From Prochlorococcus sp. AG-402-M15 (GTDB lineage Bacteria; Cyanobacteriota; Cyanobacteriia; PCC-6307; Cyanobiaceae): a stretch of DNA of 64,000 bases. Every line of letters begins with the position of its first letter. Position 1 is the stretch's first letter. Below are positions 18,905-27,654 of the stretch, piece by piece. The DNA lies in the NCBI GenBank assembly GCA_003216615.1, contig QCIP01000003.1:62001-126000 (forward strand), read 5' to 3'. Position numbers and translations under genes: made by a program. A model generated the notes under the pieces. That model was not told where the DNA came from and did not search any database. It saw nothing but the letters and a program-made list of their open reading frames with translations.

Positions 18905-20710
18905 ATGATTCTTCTTAAATCAAAAAAAAGGCTTATAACCTTACTGATAGTTTTAGTTTGTGGGATCATAATATTTTTTATAGGTTTGGGAAGTTCAGGT
19001 CTGGTGGATGAAACTCCCCCTTTATTTGCTGCTTCTGCGCGGGCAATGAGTGAATCTGGTGATTGGTTAACTCCAAAAGTCAATGGAATTTTTCGTTTTG
19101 ATAAGCCTCCACTTATATATTGGCTAATGGGTTTTTTTTACTCATTACCGAAAAACGAGATTTGGGATAGTTTCGGTTCACTCTCGGCAAGGCTCCCTTC
19201 AGCTTTGGGATCATTATTTTTAATGTTGATGATTGGCGATACGTTGTTCTGTTGGCCACATAAGGGTGATAGGCAATTTCTCGTTCCAATAGTTGCATCA
19301 TTGGGCTTTGCTCTTTCTCCATTAATAATTATCTGGAGTAGAACTGCTGTGAGTGATGCTCTTTTAACTGCAACCTTAGGAATTAGCCTGTTGTTGTTTT
19401 GGAGAAGAATGGCAAGTCAAAATAATGATCAATGCATTTCAGCGTGGTTATTTTTAGGGCTTGCAATTTTAACTAAGGGACCTGTTGCACTTGTTTTGGC
19501 AACATTGACTATTACATCTTTCTTATTTATTCAGAGGGATTGGAAAACATTACTCTACAAGATAAACCCTAAGAAAGGTTTTTTAATAACAATATTAATT
19601 AGTGTTCCATGGTACATCTTAGAACTCATAAAAGAGGGAAAGGCTTTTTGGGACAATTTTTTTGGTTATCATAATTTTCAAAGATTTACCTCAGTTGTAA
19701 ATAATCATGCAGAACCATCCTGGTTTTTTCTTTACATAATGATATTGGCTTCATTACCATTCACTCCTTTTTTGTATCACGGTATATTTAAAGCCTTTGA
19801 GGATTTCTTGAAAAGTTCAAAAGAAGATTGCAATGTCACTGAAACCCTCTATACATATTCTCTATGTTGGTTAACATCAGTTTTAATATTCTTTAGTATT
19901 TCTTCTACGAAACTAGCAAGTTATTGGTTGCCAGCAATTCCAGCAGCCGCAATCCTCACAAGTTATAGCTTCATAAACTTAAAAAATTCAAATAAAAGTT
20001 ATTTATATTTATGGATTTTTAATATTTTAATTTTGTTTGGTTTCTCAATAGCATTCTTTTTTTCAAATATTTGGTTAAGTTCAATAAATGATCCTGAAAT
20101 GCCCAATCTTGTATCTGAACTAATAAGTTCTGGAATAATTTTTAAGGCAAAATTATTCTTCTCTTCATTTACGCTGCTTGCAATATTTTTATTTTCTCTG
20201 AAATCTAAAAATATCTTTCTTTATCTTCAAATTTTACTTTTAATAGGGCAATCTTTTTTGATGTCGCCAATTAGAAAATTAGCAGATACTGCTAGGCAAT
20301 TACCTTTGAGGAATATCTCAAAATTAATTTTAGATATTCGTGAGGGGAATGAAACTTTAGCAATGATTGGGATAAGAAAACCCTCTTTACATTATTATTC
20401 GAGACAAATAGTTTTTTATGAACCAAATACTAAAGAAGGATTAATTAATCTTTCAGAAAGGCTAGATAATGATAGGAGAGAGAATTATGAGGATCAACCT
20501 GATTATGAATACAAATCCTTCTTGGTTGTAATAGATAAATACTCTTCGCGCGAACAGCACTGGTCAAATATTTATTATCAAAAATTGGGCGAATATGGGA
20601 TTTATAATTTATGGCGAATTCAGAAAAGTGATTTGATTAAGTATTCCGAATCTTTAGTTAATAGCGGTTATAAATCTGACTGGAAAAATAGAAAAGTTGA
20701 AAAATTTTAA
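18905..20710 (+). CDS. GT39/ArnT-like membrane glycosyltransferase
   Basis: The 601-aa polytopic membrane protein belongs to the dolichyl/undecaprenyl-phosphate-sugar mannosyltransferase (PMT/ArnT) superfamily. The first loop has DETPPLFAASARAMSESGDWLTPKVNG-FDKPPLIYWLMG, with the acidic residue and DKPP motif of ArnT-type enzymes. About a dozen hydrophobic segments follow, then a soluble C-terminal part (about 460-601). It would transfer a sugar from a lipid-phosphate carrier on the periplasmic side. It overlaps the convergent small gene by 4 bp. Confidence 0.85.
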   Translation: MILLKSKKRLITLLIVLVCGIIIFFIGLGSSGLVDETPPLFAASARAMSESGDWLTPKVNGIFRFDKPPLIYWLMGFFYSLPKNEIWDSFGSLSARLPSALGSLFLMLMIGDTLFCWPHKGDRQFLVPIVASLGFALSPLIIIWSRTAVSDALLTATLGISLLLFWRRMASQNNDQCISAWLFLGLAILTKGPVALVLATLTITSFLFIQRDWKTLLYKINPKKGFLITILISVPWYILELIKEGKAFWDNFFGYHNFQRFTSVVNNHAEPSWFFLYIMILASLPFTPFLYHGIFKAFEDFLKSSKEDCNVTETLYTYSLCWLTSVLIFFSISSTKLASYWLPAIPAAAILTSYSFINLKNSNKSYLYLWIFNILILFGFSIAFFFSNIWLSSINDPEMPNLVSELISSGIIFKAKLFFSSFTLLAIFLFSLKSKNIFLYLQILLLIGQSFLMSPIRKLADTARQLPLRNISKLILDIREGNETLAMIGIRKPSLHYYSRQIVFYEPNTKEGLINLSERLDNDRRENYEDQPDYEYKSFLVVIDKYSSREQHWSNIYYQKLGEYGIYNLWRIQKSDLIKYSESLVNSGYKSDWKNRKVEKF

Positions 20711-20958
20711 CAAAGCTTTTTCCTAAGAAAAGCGTTTTTAAGATCATCAAAGCTGCACTTATTGGGGATTTCAATTTCATTTATTTCTTCTAGTAATTCT
20801 AGATCCACAACAGAATCTTCTGCTAAAAAACTAAAAACTTCATTAATGCTTATTCCCATATCTTGAGCCATCTCTGAGATAAGCCTTAGAGTGTCTCTCC
20901 TCACAGAAATCCTGAGATCTAAAGGAATATATTCATTTTCAGGGCTTGCTGACTTCAT
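20707..20958 (-). CDS. Small protein with ribbon-helix-helix-like segment
   Basis: The 83-aa protein contains YIPLDLRISVRRDTLRLISEMAQDMGISINEVFSFLAED (about 12-50), a strand followed by two helices that resembles the ribbon-helix-helix DNA-binding fold (CopG/Arc type). The C-terminal half is acidic. It has no toxin partner next to it, so a stand-alone regulator or a small hypothetical is more likely than an antitoxin. I do not recognise a named family. Confidence 0.6.
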   Translation of the reverse strand: MKSASPENEYIPLDLRISVRRDTLRLISEMAQDMGISINEVFSFLAEDSVVDLELLEEINEIEIPNKCSFDDLKNAFLRKKLC

Positions 20959-21057
20959 AACCTAAATCTTAAGACATTATTTAGTTATCCGGATATTATC
21001 TTTACAATATTCATTAATCATGCTTTTAGTAGGTTCTCAAATGTTCTTTAGTTCCGA

Positions 21058-21993
21058 TTAATTAAATGAATTCATAAAATTTGCTAAGAGCGGAATTGTC
21101 CCTATTGAAATTAAAGTTGTTGTAAAAAGAATCTTTGAAGCAATCTTTTGTTTTACTCCATAAGCTTCTGCCATCAAAATTGTGGATATTGCCGTTGGTG
21201 TCCCTGCCTGAAGAATTACTGCTGATGACTGATAGAAGTCAAAATTTAACAATTTACTTATTAAAAAAATAATTAATGGAAGAATAAATAATTTTAATAT
21301 AATTGAGAACTTAATTTCTTCATTCAAGTCAAAAAATTTACCATTTTGATTTGTTATTAATCCAAGTCTTGTCCCTACAATTATTATTGCCAAAGAAATA
21401 ACTATATTTGTAGGTATTAAAAGATAATTTCCTAATATCCTATCTATTTGAAATAGGTATGCTAAAAGTACACCTATGATTCCTCTTGATGCTGGGCTAT
21501 TTATTAATGCATTTAATAAACCTTTAATATTTGGGATGTGCTTGACTGTGGGTTTTTCTTGAAGAAAAAAAGGTCCAAATATCCAAGCAAATAGTGTTGT
21601 TCCTAAATCAAAACCGATAGTAAAGTTTATAGTCTCTGCATCTGGGAAAAGAGCTTTTGCAATTGGTATCCCAAGAAATGATGTATTACCTATTAGGCCT
21701 GCTAACTGCAAGGTGTAATTTGGAAGCCTACTTTTAAACTTTGGTACAACATTTATTAGAACTATTAAAAATCCAATTATAGAAAATGCCAATAATGCAC
21801 TTTTAATTAAATTTATATCTATACCTTCTTTCAATAAAAGACCCATTACACTTAATGGAATACCAAATCTTATTAGAGGTCTTGCTATATATTCAGATAT
21901 CTTTGGCTTCTTTTTTCCAAGAAAAAAGCCAAAAATTAAGAAAGGGATAATATTTATAAAAAGAGAGTAGATGGTATTTATTAAATATTCAAT
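21058..21993 (-). CDS. AEC-family permease (auxin-efflux-carrier-like), non-ATG start
   Basis: The ORF track starts at an internal Met (21846), but the frame is open to a stop at 22003-22005 and the extra residues IEYLINTIYSLFINIIPFLIFGFFLGKK are a typical first helix of AEC permeases. No ATG, GTG or TTG lies in that extension. An ATT at 21993 would give 311 aa, the usual family length of about 300-320. The family moves organic anions or similar solutes; substrate unknown. Motifs include QLAGLIGNTSFLGIPIAKALFP and QAGTPTAISTILMAEAYG. The start is uncertain; the family call is firm. Confidence 0.75.
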   Translation of the reverse strand: MEYLINTIYSLFINIIPFLIFGFFLGKKKPKISEYIARPLIRFGIPLSVMGLLLKEGIDINLIKSALLAFSIIGFLIVLINVVPKFKSRLPNYTLQLAGLIGNTSFLGIPIAKALFPDAETINFTIGFDLGTTLFAWIFGPFFLQEKPTVKHIPNIKGLLNALINSPASRGIIGVLLAYLFQIDRILGNYLLIPTNIVISLAIIIVGTRLGLITNQNGKFFDLNEEIKFSIILKLFILPLIIFLISKLLNFDFYQSSAVILQAGTPTAISTILMAEAYGVKQKIASKILFTTTLISIGTIPLLANFMNSFN

Positions 21994-22047
21994 AAAGCAA
22001 TATTAACTTGCACTAGAGCAGTCCAAAAGTTTTTATGTAAGGAAAAT

Positions 22048-22281
22048 TTAAAGTATTTTCCATATTGCCTTATCAGGAATTAGGGGAGATTTATAAAAAT
22101 CTTCTGGTTCTTTTGTTAAAACTCTCCAAGTTGGGACTCTGCAAGTTACGTAAGCAGGACTTTCTATTAAGACTCCTGGTTTCTCATCAAAAGTACAAGT
22201 AAATCCTTCTTTCCAAAATCCACCATTATTAAGGCTACCTTTAAACCAAACCCAGCATTTTGAAGTTTTCAAGATTAGCAA
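22048..22281 (-). CDS. Conserved hypothetical small protein
   Basis: The 77-aa protein is rich in aromatic residues and cysteine (SKCWVWFKGSLNNGGFWKEGFTCTFDEKPGVLIESPAYVTCRVPTWRV) with no membrane segment or signal peptide. The even spread of Trp, Gly and Pro suggests a small folded beta domain. It reads like a marine-cyanobacterial hypothetical, but I cannot assign a function. It sits between the AEC permease and SemiSWEET genes on the same strand. Confidence 0.6.
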   Translation of the reverse strand: MLILKTSKCWVWFKGSLNNGGFWKEGFTCTFDEKPGVLIESPAYVTCRVPTWRVLTKEPEDFYKSPLIPDKAIWKIL

Positions 22282-22345
22282 TAATTTAGCTCCATGATAA
22301 ATAAAATTTAAATAATATCTCTATAATTTGATACAAATGAGATAA

Positions 22346-22618
22346 TTATCGCTGAATTAAGGTTTTTGAAAAATATATTTTTGAGATTAATATCAATAGA
22401 TTTAAAATTAAGGTAATCGAATTAGCAATCAATATTGGTGTAGAAGAAATTTTATAACCGTAAATAATCCAAGACAAGACTCCAATAATAAACATTATTA
22501 AAGTTGTCAAAGAAACATCATCGGCCCTCTTTGTTTTTAGAGTCTTTATCAATTGAGGTAGAAATGCAGCTGTTGTTAAGATCGCGGCAAAATATCCAAA
22601 TATGTCTGCATTATTCAT
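22346..22618 (-). CDS. SemiSWEET-type small transporter (PQ-loop)
   Basis: The 90-aa protein has three transmembrane helices and the PQ-loop signature ILTTAAFLPQLIKTLKTKRADDVS in the first helix and loop, followed by SLTTLIMFIIGVLSWIIYGY and a third helix. This is the bacterial SemiSWEET arrangement, a homodimer that lets sugars cross the membrane. The length is normal. The role in an obligate phototroph is unknown; sugar uptake or efflux is an inference. It lies 14 bp downstream of the peroxiredoxin-like gene on the same strand. Confidence 0.88.
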   Translation of the reverse strand: MNNADIFGYFAAILTTAAFLPQLIKTLKTKRADDVSLTTLIMFIIGVLSWIIYGYKISSTPILIANSITLILNLLILISKIYFSKTLIQR

Positions 22619-22632
22619 AAAAGTTTTAAAAA

Positions 22633-23367
22633 CTATTCTTTAATTAAATCAGATAGAAATCCTAAAGGATCTCTCATATTTGATGAATATCCAAGAACAT
22701 CACTTGAAAAAAATTTATAAATAACTTGATTTTTATCATTTAATAAAAAGGAGGCTCCTCTTTGAGGAAGATATTTTTCATCAAGAATATAATCATTCCA
22801 ATTTTGGATTATTTCACTCATATTATTTAATCTAAATGTTGCCAGCTCAAATGGTCTCAGATAACCATCCCCGAAAACCTGTCTAAAAGAATTACCTGAA
22901 AATTTTAGAAATTTTAAAGCGTCAATTTTGTCAAATTCTGAATATATTTGTTTTGCTTTACGGTCACCAGTATATCCTCTGATTACTTCTCTAATTGTTT
23001 TTAAAGAATTTATCCCAGATAGCATCAAAAGCATATTGATCCAACCCCCTAAACCTATATCTAACCCTCTTGAGACTTTAAGATTATTATGGATTTGATT
23101 ATCAGAAACAACTATTAAATTTTCTTCACGAAAGCCAGTAAATTTACAGAATTTTTGTTTCCCATTTTGGTTGCCAATAGCAATGGCAAAAATATCAAAA
23201 AATTTATCTTTGTTACTATCAACAAAATTTTTTAAATTTATTGCATATTCAAAGCTGTCAAAATCTCCCAACAAACCAAATAAAACAATTAATTTAAATT
23301 TTTTCTCTCCTTTAAAGTTAAGTTCTTCTACAAGATAATTAATATCATTTTGAAATTTGTCAGTCAC
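22633..23367 (-). CDS. Peroxiredoxin-like (AhpC/TSA) family protein
   Basis: The 244-aa protein resembles the AhpC-TSA_2 / peroxiredoxin-like group in cyanobacteria: an early strand FKLIVLFGLLGDFDSFEYAINL, a redox-fold middle, and a C-terminal RGASFLLNDKNQVIYKFFSSDVLGYSSNMRDPLGFL. The usual peroxidatic Cys context (PFxxxCP) is not evident, so peroxidase activity is doubtful. It could be a thioredoxin-fold protein with another role. It is divergent from the flavodoxin gene, with about 140 bp between the starts. Confidence 0.62.
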   Translation of the reverse strand: MTDKFQNDINYLVEELNFKGEKKFKLIVLFGLLGDFDSFEYAINLKNFVDSNKDKFFDIFAIAIGNQNGKQKFCKFTGFREENLIVVSDNQIHNNLKVSRGLDIGLGGWINMLLMLSGINSLKTIREVIRGYTGDRKAKQIYSEFDKIDALKFLKFSGNSFRQVFGDGYLRPFELATFRLNNMSEIIQNWNDYILDEKYLPQRGASFLLNDKNQVIYKFFSSDVLGYSSNMRDPLGFLSDLIKE

Positions 23368-23509
23368 GATGGTTTGAATATTTTTTATAAATTATTCTTA
23401 AAAAATTTTTCTTACTTTAATTAGTATAAAATTTTACATGAAAAAGTTTTTAAAGAAATTAATTTAATGTTTTTAGATTTTATTATTTTAAGGTAAACAT
23501 TTTGAAGTT

Positions 23510-24034
23510 ATGACTGTAGGAATTTATTACGCAACTACAACTGGAAAAACTGAGGACGTAGCGGATCGTCTTCACAACTTTATTTCTTCAGCAGAAGCCC
23601 CTAAAGATGTATCTGATGTAGATGATCTTTCGGAATTCGAAGGGCTTGATGGAATTATCTGCGGGATACCTACATGGAATACCGGAGCAGATGAAGAAAG
23701 ATCAGGAACTGCCTGGGATTCAATCTTAGAGGATATTGGTGAACTAAGCTTATCAGGAAAAAAGGTTGCAATTTTTGGTTTAGGAGATTCTTCTACCTAC
23801 ACAGAGAACTATTGTGATGCCATGGAAGAACTTCATAGCTACTTCTCAAAAGCAGGGGCCGAAATGGTCGGCTATGTAGATAAATCTTCTTATACATTTG
23901 ATGAGTCTAAAAGTGTCATTGGAGAAAGTTTTTGTGGGTTACCCCTTGATGAGGATAGTGAATCTGATTTGACTGATTCACGTCTTGAAACATGGGCTTC
24001 TCAGCTAAAAGGCGAAATCCCCTCATTGGCGTAA
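23510..24034 (+). CDS. isiB: Flavodoxin
   Basis: Flavodoxin is an FMN electron carrier that replaces ferredoxin downstream of photosystem I when iron is scarce. The 174-aa protein is a long-chain flavodoxin: the FMN phosphate loop TTTGKTEDVADRL is at residues 9-21, and GLGDSSTYTENYCDAMEEL lies near residue 87. It is acidic and soluble. The next gene, 144 bp downstream on the same strand, encodes a Pcb antenna protein, recalling the isiA-isiB pairing of other cyanobacteria in reverse order. I found no convincing Fur box upstream. Confidence 0.96.
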   Translation: MTVGIYYATTTGKTEDVADRLHNFISSAEAPKDVSDVDDLSEFEGLDGIICGIPTWNTGADEERSGTAWDSILEDIGELSLSGKKVAIFGLGDSSTYTENYCDAMEELHSYFSKAGAEMVGYVDKSSYTFDESKSVIGESFCGLPLDEDSESDLTDSRLETWASQLKGEIPSLA

Positions 24035-24178
24035 GCTTTCAAAGATATTACTTTCCCAATTTGTAACATTTGTTCTTTCAAAATATGTTTTTTTTACATA
24101 AATAATTAAATCTGTAAAGAACATGTAAAAAACAATACTGATTAGCAATATGCTCAACTTGCTGTTTATTTAAATCAA

Positions 24179-25237
24179 GTGTTACAAACTTACGGAAAAT
24201 CTGATGTCACCTATGACTGGTACGCAGGGAATTCTGGTGTTGTTGGCCGTTCAGGTAAATTCATAGCAGCTCATGCTGCCCATGCAGGCTTAATGATGTT
24301 TTGGGCAGGAGCTTTTGGATTATTCGAATTAGCTCGTTACGACGCCAGTATTCCAATGGGTGCACAGAAAGCAATTGTTTTGCCTCACCTAGCGGGTATT
24401 GGAATTGGTGGCGTTGAAAATGGTGTAATTACAGAACCATATGGAATTGTTGTAATTTGCACATTACATCTAATTTTCTCTGCAGTATTAGGTGCTGGGG
24501 GATTATTACACTCAAATAAATTTGCAGGTGATCTTGGAGACTATCCAGAAAATAGTAAGCCACAAAAATTTGATTTTGAATGGGATGATCCAGATAAATT
24601 AACTTTTATTCTTGGTCATCATCTAATTTTTCTAGGGCTTGGAGCAATAATGTTCGTCGAATGGGCTCGTATTCATGGAATTTACGACCCAGCGATAGGA
24701 TCTACAAGACAAGTTGTCTACAATTTAGATATTGCCGCTATCTGGAATCATCAATTTGATTTTCTAAAAATAGATAGTCTTGAAGATGTTATGGGAGGAC
24801 ATGCTTTCCTAGCTTTTCTCGAAATAGTTGGCGGAGTTTTCCATATTTGTACTAAACAATTTGGAGAATATACAGAATTTAAAGGAAAAGGATTACTTGG
24901 CGCTGAGGCTATTTTGTCATATTCAGTTGTTGGTGTTTCTTATATGGCTTTTGTTGCAGCTTTTTGGTGTGCTTCAAATACAACCATATATCCAGTTGAT
25001 CTATATGGAGAGCCTTTAAAGCTCCAATTTGAATTCGCCCCTTATTTTACTGATACAGTGGATTTAGGATCAGGTGCATATAGCTCAAGAGCTTGGCTTG
25101 CAAATACTCATTTCTATTTGGGTTTCTTTTTCTTACAAGGTCATCTTTGGCATGCACTAAGAGCAATGGGGTTTGACTTTAAGAAAATTGGTCAAGCTTT
25201 TGACAACATTGAAAATACAAAAATTACTCAAAACTAG
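24179..25237 (+). CDS. Pcb chlorophyll-binding antenna protein (IsiA/CP43 family)
   Basis: This six-helix chlorophyll a/b-binding antenna protein (352 aa) is the Prochlorococcus light-harvesting type. It starts LQTYGKSDVTYDWYAGNSGVVGRSGKFIAAHAAHAGLMMFWAGAF, with the conserved His pairs of the CP43/IsiA family, and lacks the large lumenal loop of PsbC. It begins at GTG. Its position after flavodoxin suggests the iron-stress type rather than the constitutive PcbA, but that is inference. A strong terminator follows at 25251, so isiB and this gene may form one unit. Which pcb paralogue it is needs a phylogeny. Confidence 0.92.
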   Translation: MLQTYGKSDVTYDWYAGNSGVVGRSGKFIAAHAAHAGLMMFWAGAFGLFELARYDASIPMGAQKAIVLPHLAGIGIGGVENGVITEPYGIVVICTLHLIFSAVLGAGGLLHSNKFAGDLGDYPENSKPQKFDFEWDDPDKLTFILGHHLIFLGLGAIMFVEWARIHGIYDPAIGSTRQVVYNLDIAAIWNHQFDFLKIDSLEDVMGGHAFLAFLEIVGGVFHICTKQFGEYTEFKGKGLLGAEAILSYSVVGVSYMAFVAAFWCASNTTIYPVDLYGEPLKLQFEFAPYFTDTVDLGSGAYSSRAWLANTHFYLGFFFLQGHLWHALRAMGFDFKKIGQAFDNIENTKITQN

Positions 25238-25250
25238 TTTAGACTATTAA

Positions 25251-25281
25251 AAACCCTCCTCTAGTAGGGGGGTTTTTTTTT
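25251..25281 (+). terminator. Rho-independent terminator after pcb
   Basis: A 10-bp stem AAACCCTCCT / AGGGGGGTTT (one G-T pair) with loop CTAGT is followed by a run of nine T. It lies 13 bp after the pcb stop and would end the isiB-pcb transcript. Confidence 0.92.
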
Positions 25282-25311
25282 GTAGAATTATCTCAAATAT
25301 TCAATAAATTA

Positions 25312-25968
25312 ATGGAGAATTTAAGAGAAATTAATTGTAAGGAGATTTTCAGAAAGGCTTATGAAAATAGGTATACATGGAATAATGATTTTAATGGTTA
25401 CCAAGGTAAATGTATTTTTTTGATTAATAATAAACATTTTCATAAAGGTAACTTCGTATTAGGTAAAGACTTTAAACCAAATATTCAAAAAATAGAAGAT
25501 GAGAAAATCGTTAAAAGTATTGCCTCACAGTTATTTGAAGTATGTATACATAGGGTAAAGAGAAAATTCGAATCTGTTCATTCAGAAAATATTTTTAATT
25601 TACTCAAAAATTGTGAAAGTGGTGTTGAAATGATTGTTTCAGGTAAGAATCAAGGTGATAAATATAGAGTTAAGAATGACTGTATTAATATGGTCTACAG
25701 AAAAATTCATGGAACTATAATTGAGATTTTTGTTGAAGAATTCTTAGATACTCGAATAGGTACCCTTAGTAAAAAATACAGTAGTCAACAATTTGATCCA
25801 AATACACTTGAGGCAAATTCTCAAAAATTAGAATATGAAGATGAATTTGTAAATATAGGTAAAGAGGATTGTTGGATATTAAATTCGAGGACAATAAAAT
25901 ACTTAAACCAAAATCAAGAAGAAGAAACGCAAAAGTTTGTTTTCGAGGATCTAAGTTTATTAAATTAG
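25312..25968 (+). CDS. DUF3386 family protein
   Basis: The 218-aa soluble protein begins with an FRKAYENRYTWNNDFNGYQGKC segment that matches DUF3386, a family found almost only in cyanobacteria and plants. The middle contains GDKYRVKNDCINMVYRKIHGTIIEIFVEEFLDTRIGTLSKKYSSQQFDPNT. There is no signal peptide or membrane segment. Function is unknown. It follows the pcb terminator, so it is probably transcribed separately. Confidence 0.72.
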   Translation: MENLREINCKEIFRKAYENRYTWNNDFNGYQGKCIFLINNKHFHKGNFVLGKDFKPNIQKIEDEKIVKSIASQLFEVCIHRVKRKFESVHSENIFNLLKNCESGVEMIVSGKNQGDKYRVKNDCINMVYRKIHGTIIEIFVEEFLDTRIGTLSKKYSSQQFDPNTLEANSQKLEYEDEFVNIGKEDCWILNSRTIKYLNQNQEEETQKFVFEDLSLLN

Positions 25969-25971
25969 GTT

Positions 25972-26217
25972 TTATTCAACTAGTCTAAACCCTTTATCAA
26001 GTAGTTTCTGATAAAGGAGCCTTGCTCTAAAAGCTAAGATTTGTTCTTCATTTTCATTGCTAATTACATGAAAATAATTATTATCTAATTTATTTTTGCT
26101 AAAACATACATTTGCTTCTCCTAATCTTAAAGTCCAGTTCTCTTCTTTGGCTAAATGTTGATTAGGTCCGAGATCCCAAGGACATTTTTCAGGATATTTT
26201 TCTCTTTTAGAACCCAT
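25972..26217 (-). CDS. Conserved hypothetical small protein
   Basis: The 81-aa protein starts MGSKREKYPEKCPWDLGPNQHLAKEENWTLRLGEANVCFSK and ends with a helical IL-FRARLLYQKLLDKGFRLVE. It has two cysteines (in KCPWD and NVCFS) and no membrane segment. It is convergent with the DUF3386 gene, 3 bp apart. I recognise no family beyond marine-cyanobacterial hypothetical. Confidence 0.6.
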   Translation of the reverse strand: MGSKREKYPEKCPWDLGPNQHLAKEENWTLRLGEANVCFSKNKLDNNYFHVISNENEEQILAFRARLLYQKLLDKGFRLVE

Positions 26218-26328
26218 ATGATTAATTTTATCTATCCAATATTAGTAAAAATTTAAAAGTATGGCTATGAATTATAGTTGGTAATTTTTTAATAGATTTC
26301 ATGTTTAGTGTAATATTTGTAATCATTT

Positions 26329-27018
26329 TTACTCTTTAGTCCCGATTAAACAATAAAATGGGTCTTTATTAAAGAAGTTAAAGATATTAAGCGCTGGTTC
26401 ATTAAACTTTTTTATAATTTTAGGCTCATTAAATCCATTTGAAATTAATACTTTTCTTACATATTTTACTCTCTCTTCTTCTGTAGATGAAGTCCAAATG
26501 TTTGGAGCTTTATGCCAAAATGCTCTGTTTGAAAAAGCAATAATAAATTTGCCCTGACTACTCAAAATTCTTGCAATTTCTTTGGTTAAATTTTCTGGAT
26601 ATTGTAAATATTGCCATGCGGCAACCATTAAGCAATAATCAACACTTCCTTTTTCTAGTTGAATTTCTTGATTTAGATTGAAATTTTGTATCCAATAAGA
26701 ATCAAAAATCTTGTTTTTTTCAAGTTCTTGTTTGTTTAATCCATGCCCAATAACTTTTTTATATTTTTTCCCTTTAGGTAAATAACTATCCCAACTAGAC
26801 ATTAAATCAAGGATGGTTGAATTATTATCAATTTCACTCTCATAAAGATTTGATAGATTTTGCCTGAAGTTCGCATCTAGATGATAGACAAATTTTGGAT
26901 CAGAATAAAATTCTTCATCATTACTTTCATCGAGTTTTTTTCTTTGATAATTATTTAAAACTTCCAAAACAAGATAATTTAGTATTTGTATATCAAATTT
27001 AGTAAATAGAAATTCCAA
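26329..27018 (-). CDS. SAM-dependent methyltransferase-like protein
   Basis: The 229-aa protein has the class I methyltransferase core: ILDLMSSWDSYLP (about 69-81) in the place of motif I, VIGHGLNKQELEKN in the place of motif II, and VDYCLMVAAWQYLQYPENLTKEIARILSSQGKFIIAFSNRAFW as motif post-II/III. Motif I departs from the usual glycine-rich D-x-G-x-G-x-G. The substrate is unknown. Several cyanobacterial homologues with the LDLMSSW variant exist to my memory, all unnamed. Confidence 0.72.
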   Translation of the reverse strand: MEFLFTKFDIQILNYLVLEVLNNYQRKKLDESNDEEFYSDPKFVYHLDANFRQNLSNLYESEIDNNSTILDLMSSWDSYLPKGKKYKKVIGHGLNKQELEKNKIFDSYWIQNFNLNQEIQLEKGSVDYCLMVAAWQYLQYPENLTKEIARILSSQGKFIIAFSNRAFWHKAPNIWTSSTEEERVKYVRKVLISNGFNEPKIIKKFNEPALNIFNFFNKDPFYCLIGTKE

Positions 27019-27122
27019 GTGTGTTTTAGAAATTTGTTTTTATTTAATAAATTAAAAATTCTCAAAAAAACTAGACATCTATTCAAAAAAAGTTAAATTA
27101 TTAATTAATTGTTAGATTTATA

Positions 27123-27293
27123 ATGATTGAATTTAAAAGGAGCAAAAAAAACAGGTCTAAAAATACACTTTTCAATCCCTATAAAAATGGAATAAGTTCA
27201 TACGATATGGCATATCTTTCATCAAAAAGAAGTTTAAAAAATAAAACTATTTATCTAAAAAGTGATTATGAAAAAGATTATTTCGTTGCATAG
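27123..27293 (+). CDS. Small basic hypothetical protein (56 aa)
   Basis: This is below the ORF-track length cut. My translation starts MIEFKRSKKNRSKNTLFNPYKNGISSYDMAYLSSKRSLKNK and is strongly basic. It ends 2 bp before the ATG of the MIF-like gene and has no clear Shine-Dalgarno. The tight spacing supports a real gene in an operon with 27296-27628; a leader peptide or chance ORF is possible. Confidence 0.5.
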   Translation: MIEFKRSKKNRSKNTLFNPYKNGISSYDMAYLSSKRSLKNKTIYLKSDYEKDYFVA

Positions 27294-27295
27294 AG

Positions 27296-27628
27296 ATGCC
27301 TTATATTAATGTTTCGACTTCATCAAAAGTAGATGATAAGAAAAAATTTCTCGAGGAAATTTCAATTCTAATTTCATCTTTAACTAATAAATCCAAACGC
27401 TTTGTTATGGCTAAATTAGATGATAATTGCCAAATGTATTTTGATGATTGCGGCCCTTCTTGCTTTTTAGAAATTAAGTCAATAGGTTCTTTAAATCCTT
27501 CAGAAATGGTAAAGCCTATATCCGATTTTGTATGTAAGAAAATGGGAATTCCAATTGATAAGATTTATATTTCTTTTGAGGATGTGCCTGCTTCATTGTG
27601 GGCTTGGAATGGAAGAACATTTGGTTAA
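27296..27628 (+). CDS. MIF-superfamily tautomerase
   Basis: The 110-aa protein belongs to the macrophage-migration-inhibitory-factor group of tautomerases. After Met removal the N-terminal Pro (MPYINVSTS) is the catalytic base. PSCFLEIKSIGSL in the middle and IYISFEDVPASLWAWNGRTFG at the C-terminus match the family (the ASLWAWNG-TF end is typical). It probably acts on phenylpyruvate- or HPP-like enols in vitro; the physiological substrate in cyanobacteria is unknown. It follows a 56-aa ORF and precedes the DUF1824 gene. Confidence 0.9.
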   Translation: MPYINVSTSSKVDDKKKFLEEISILISSLTNKSKRFVMAKLDDNCQMYFDDCGPSCFLEIKSIGSLNPSEMVKPISDFVCKKMGIPIDKIYISFEDVPASLWAWNGRTFG

Positions 27629-27654
27629 GAATTATTTTTTTAGGAATAAATCTA

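Noticed and set aside
23368-23509. Fur box upstream of flavodoxin
   Set aside because: The region is AT-rich and several partial matches can be drawn, but none reaches a convincing 19-bp inverted repeat.
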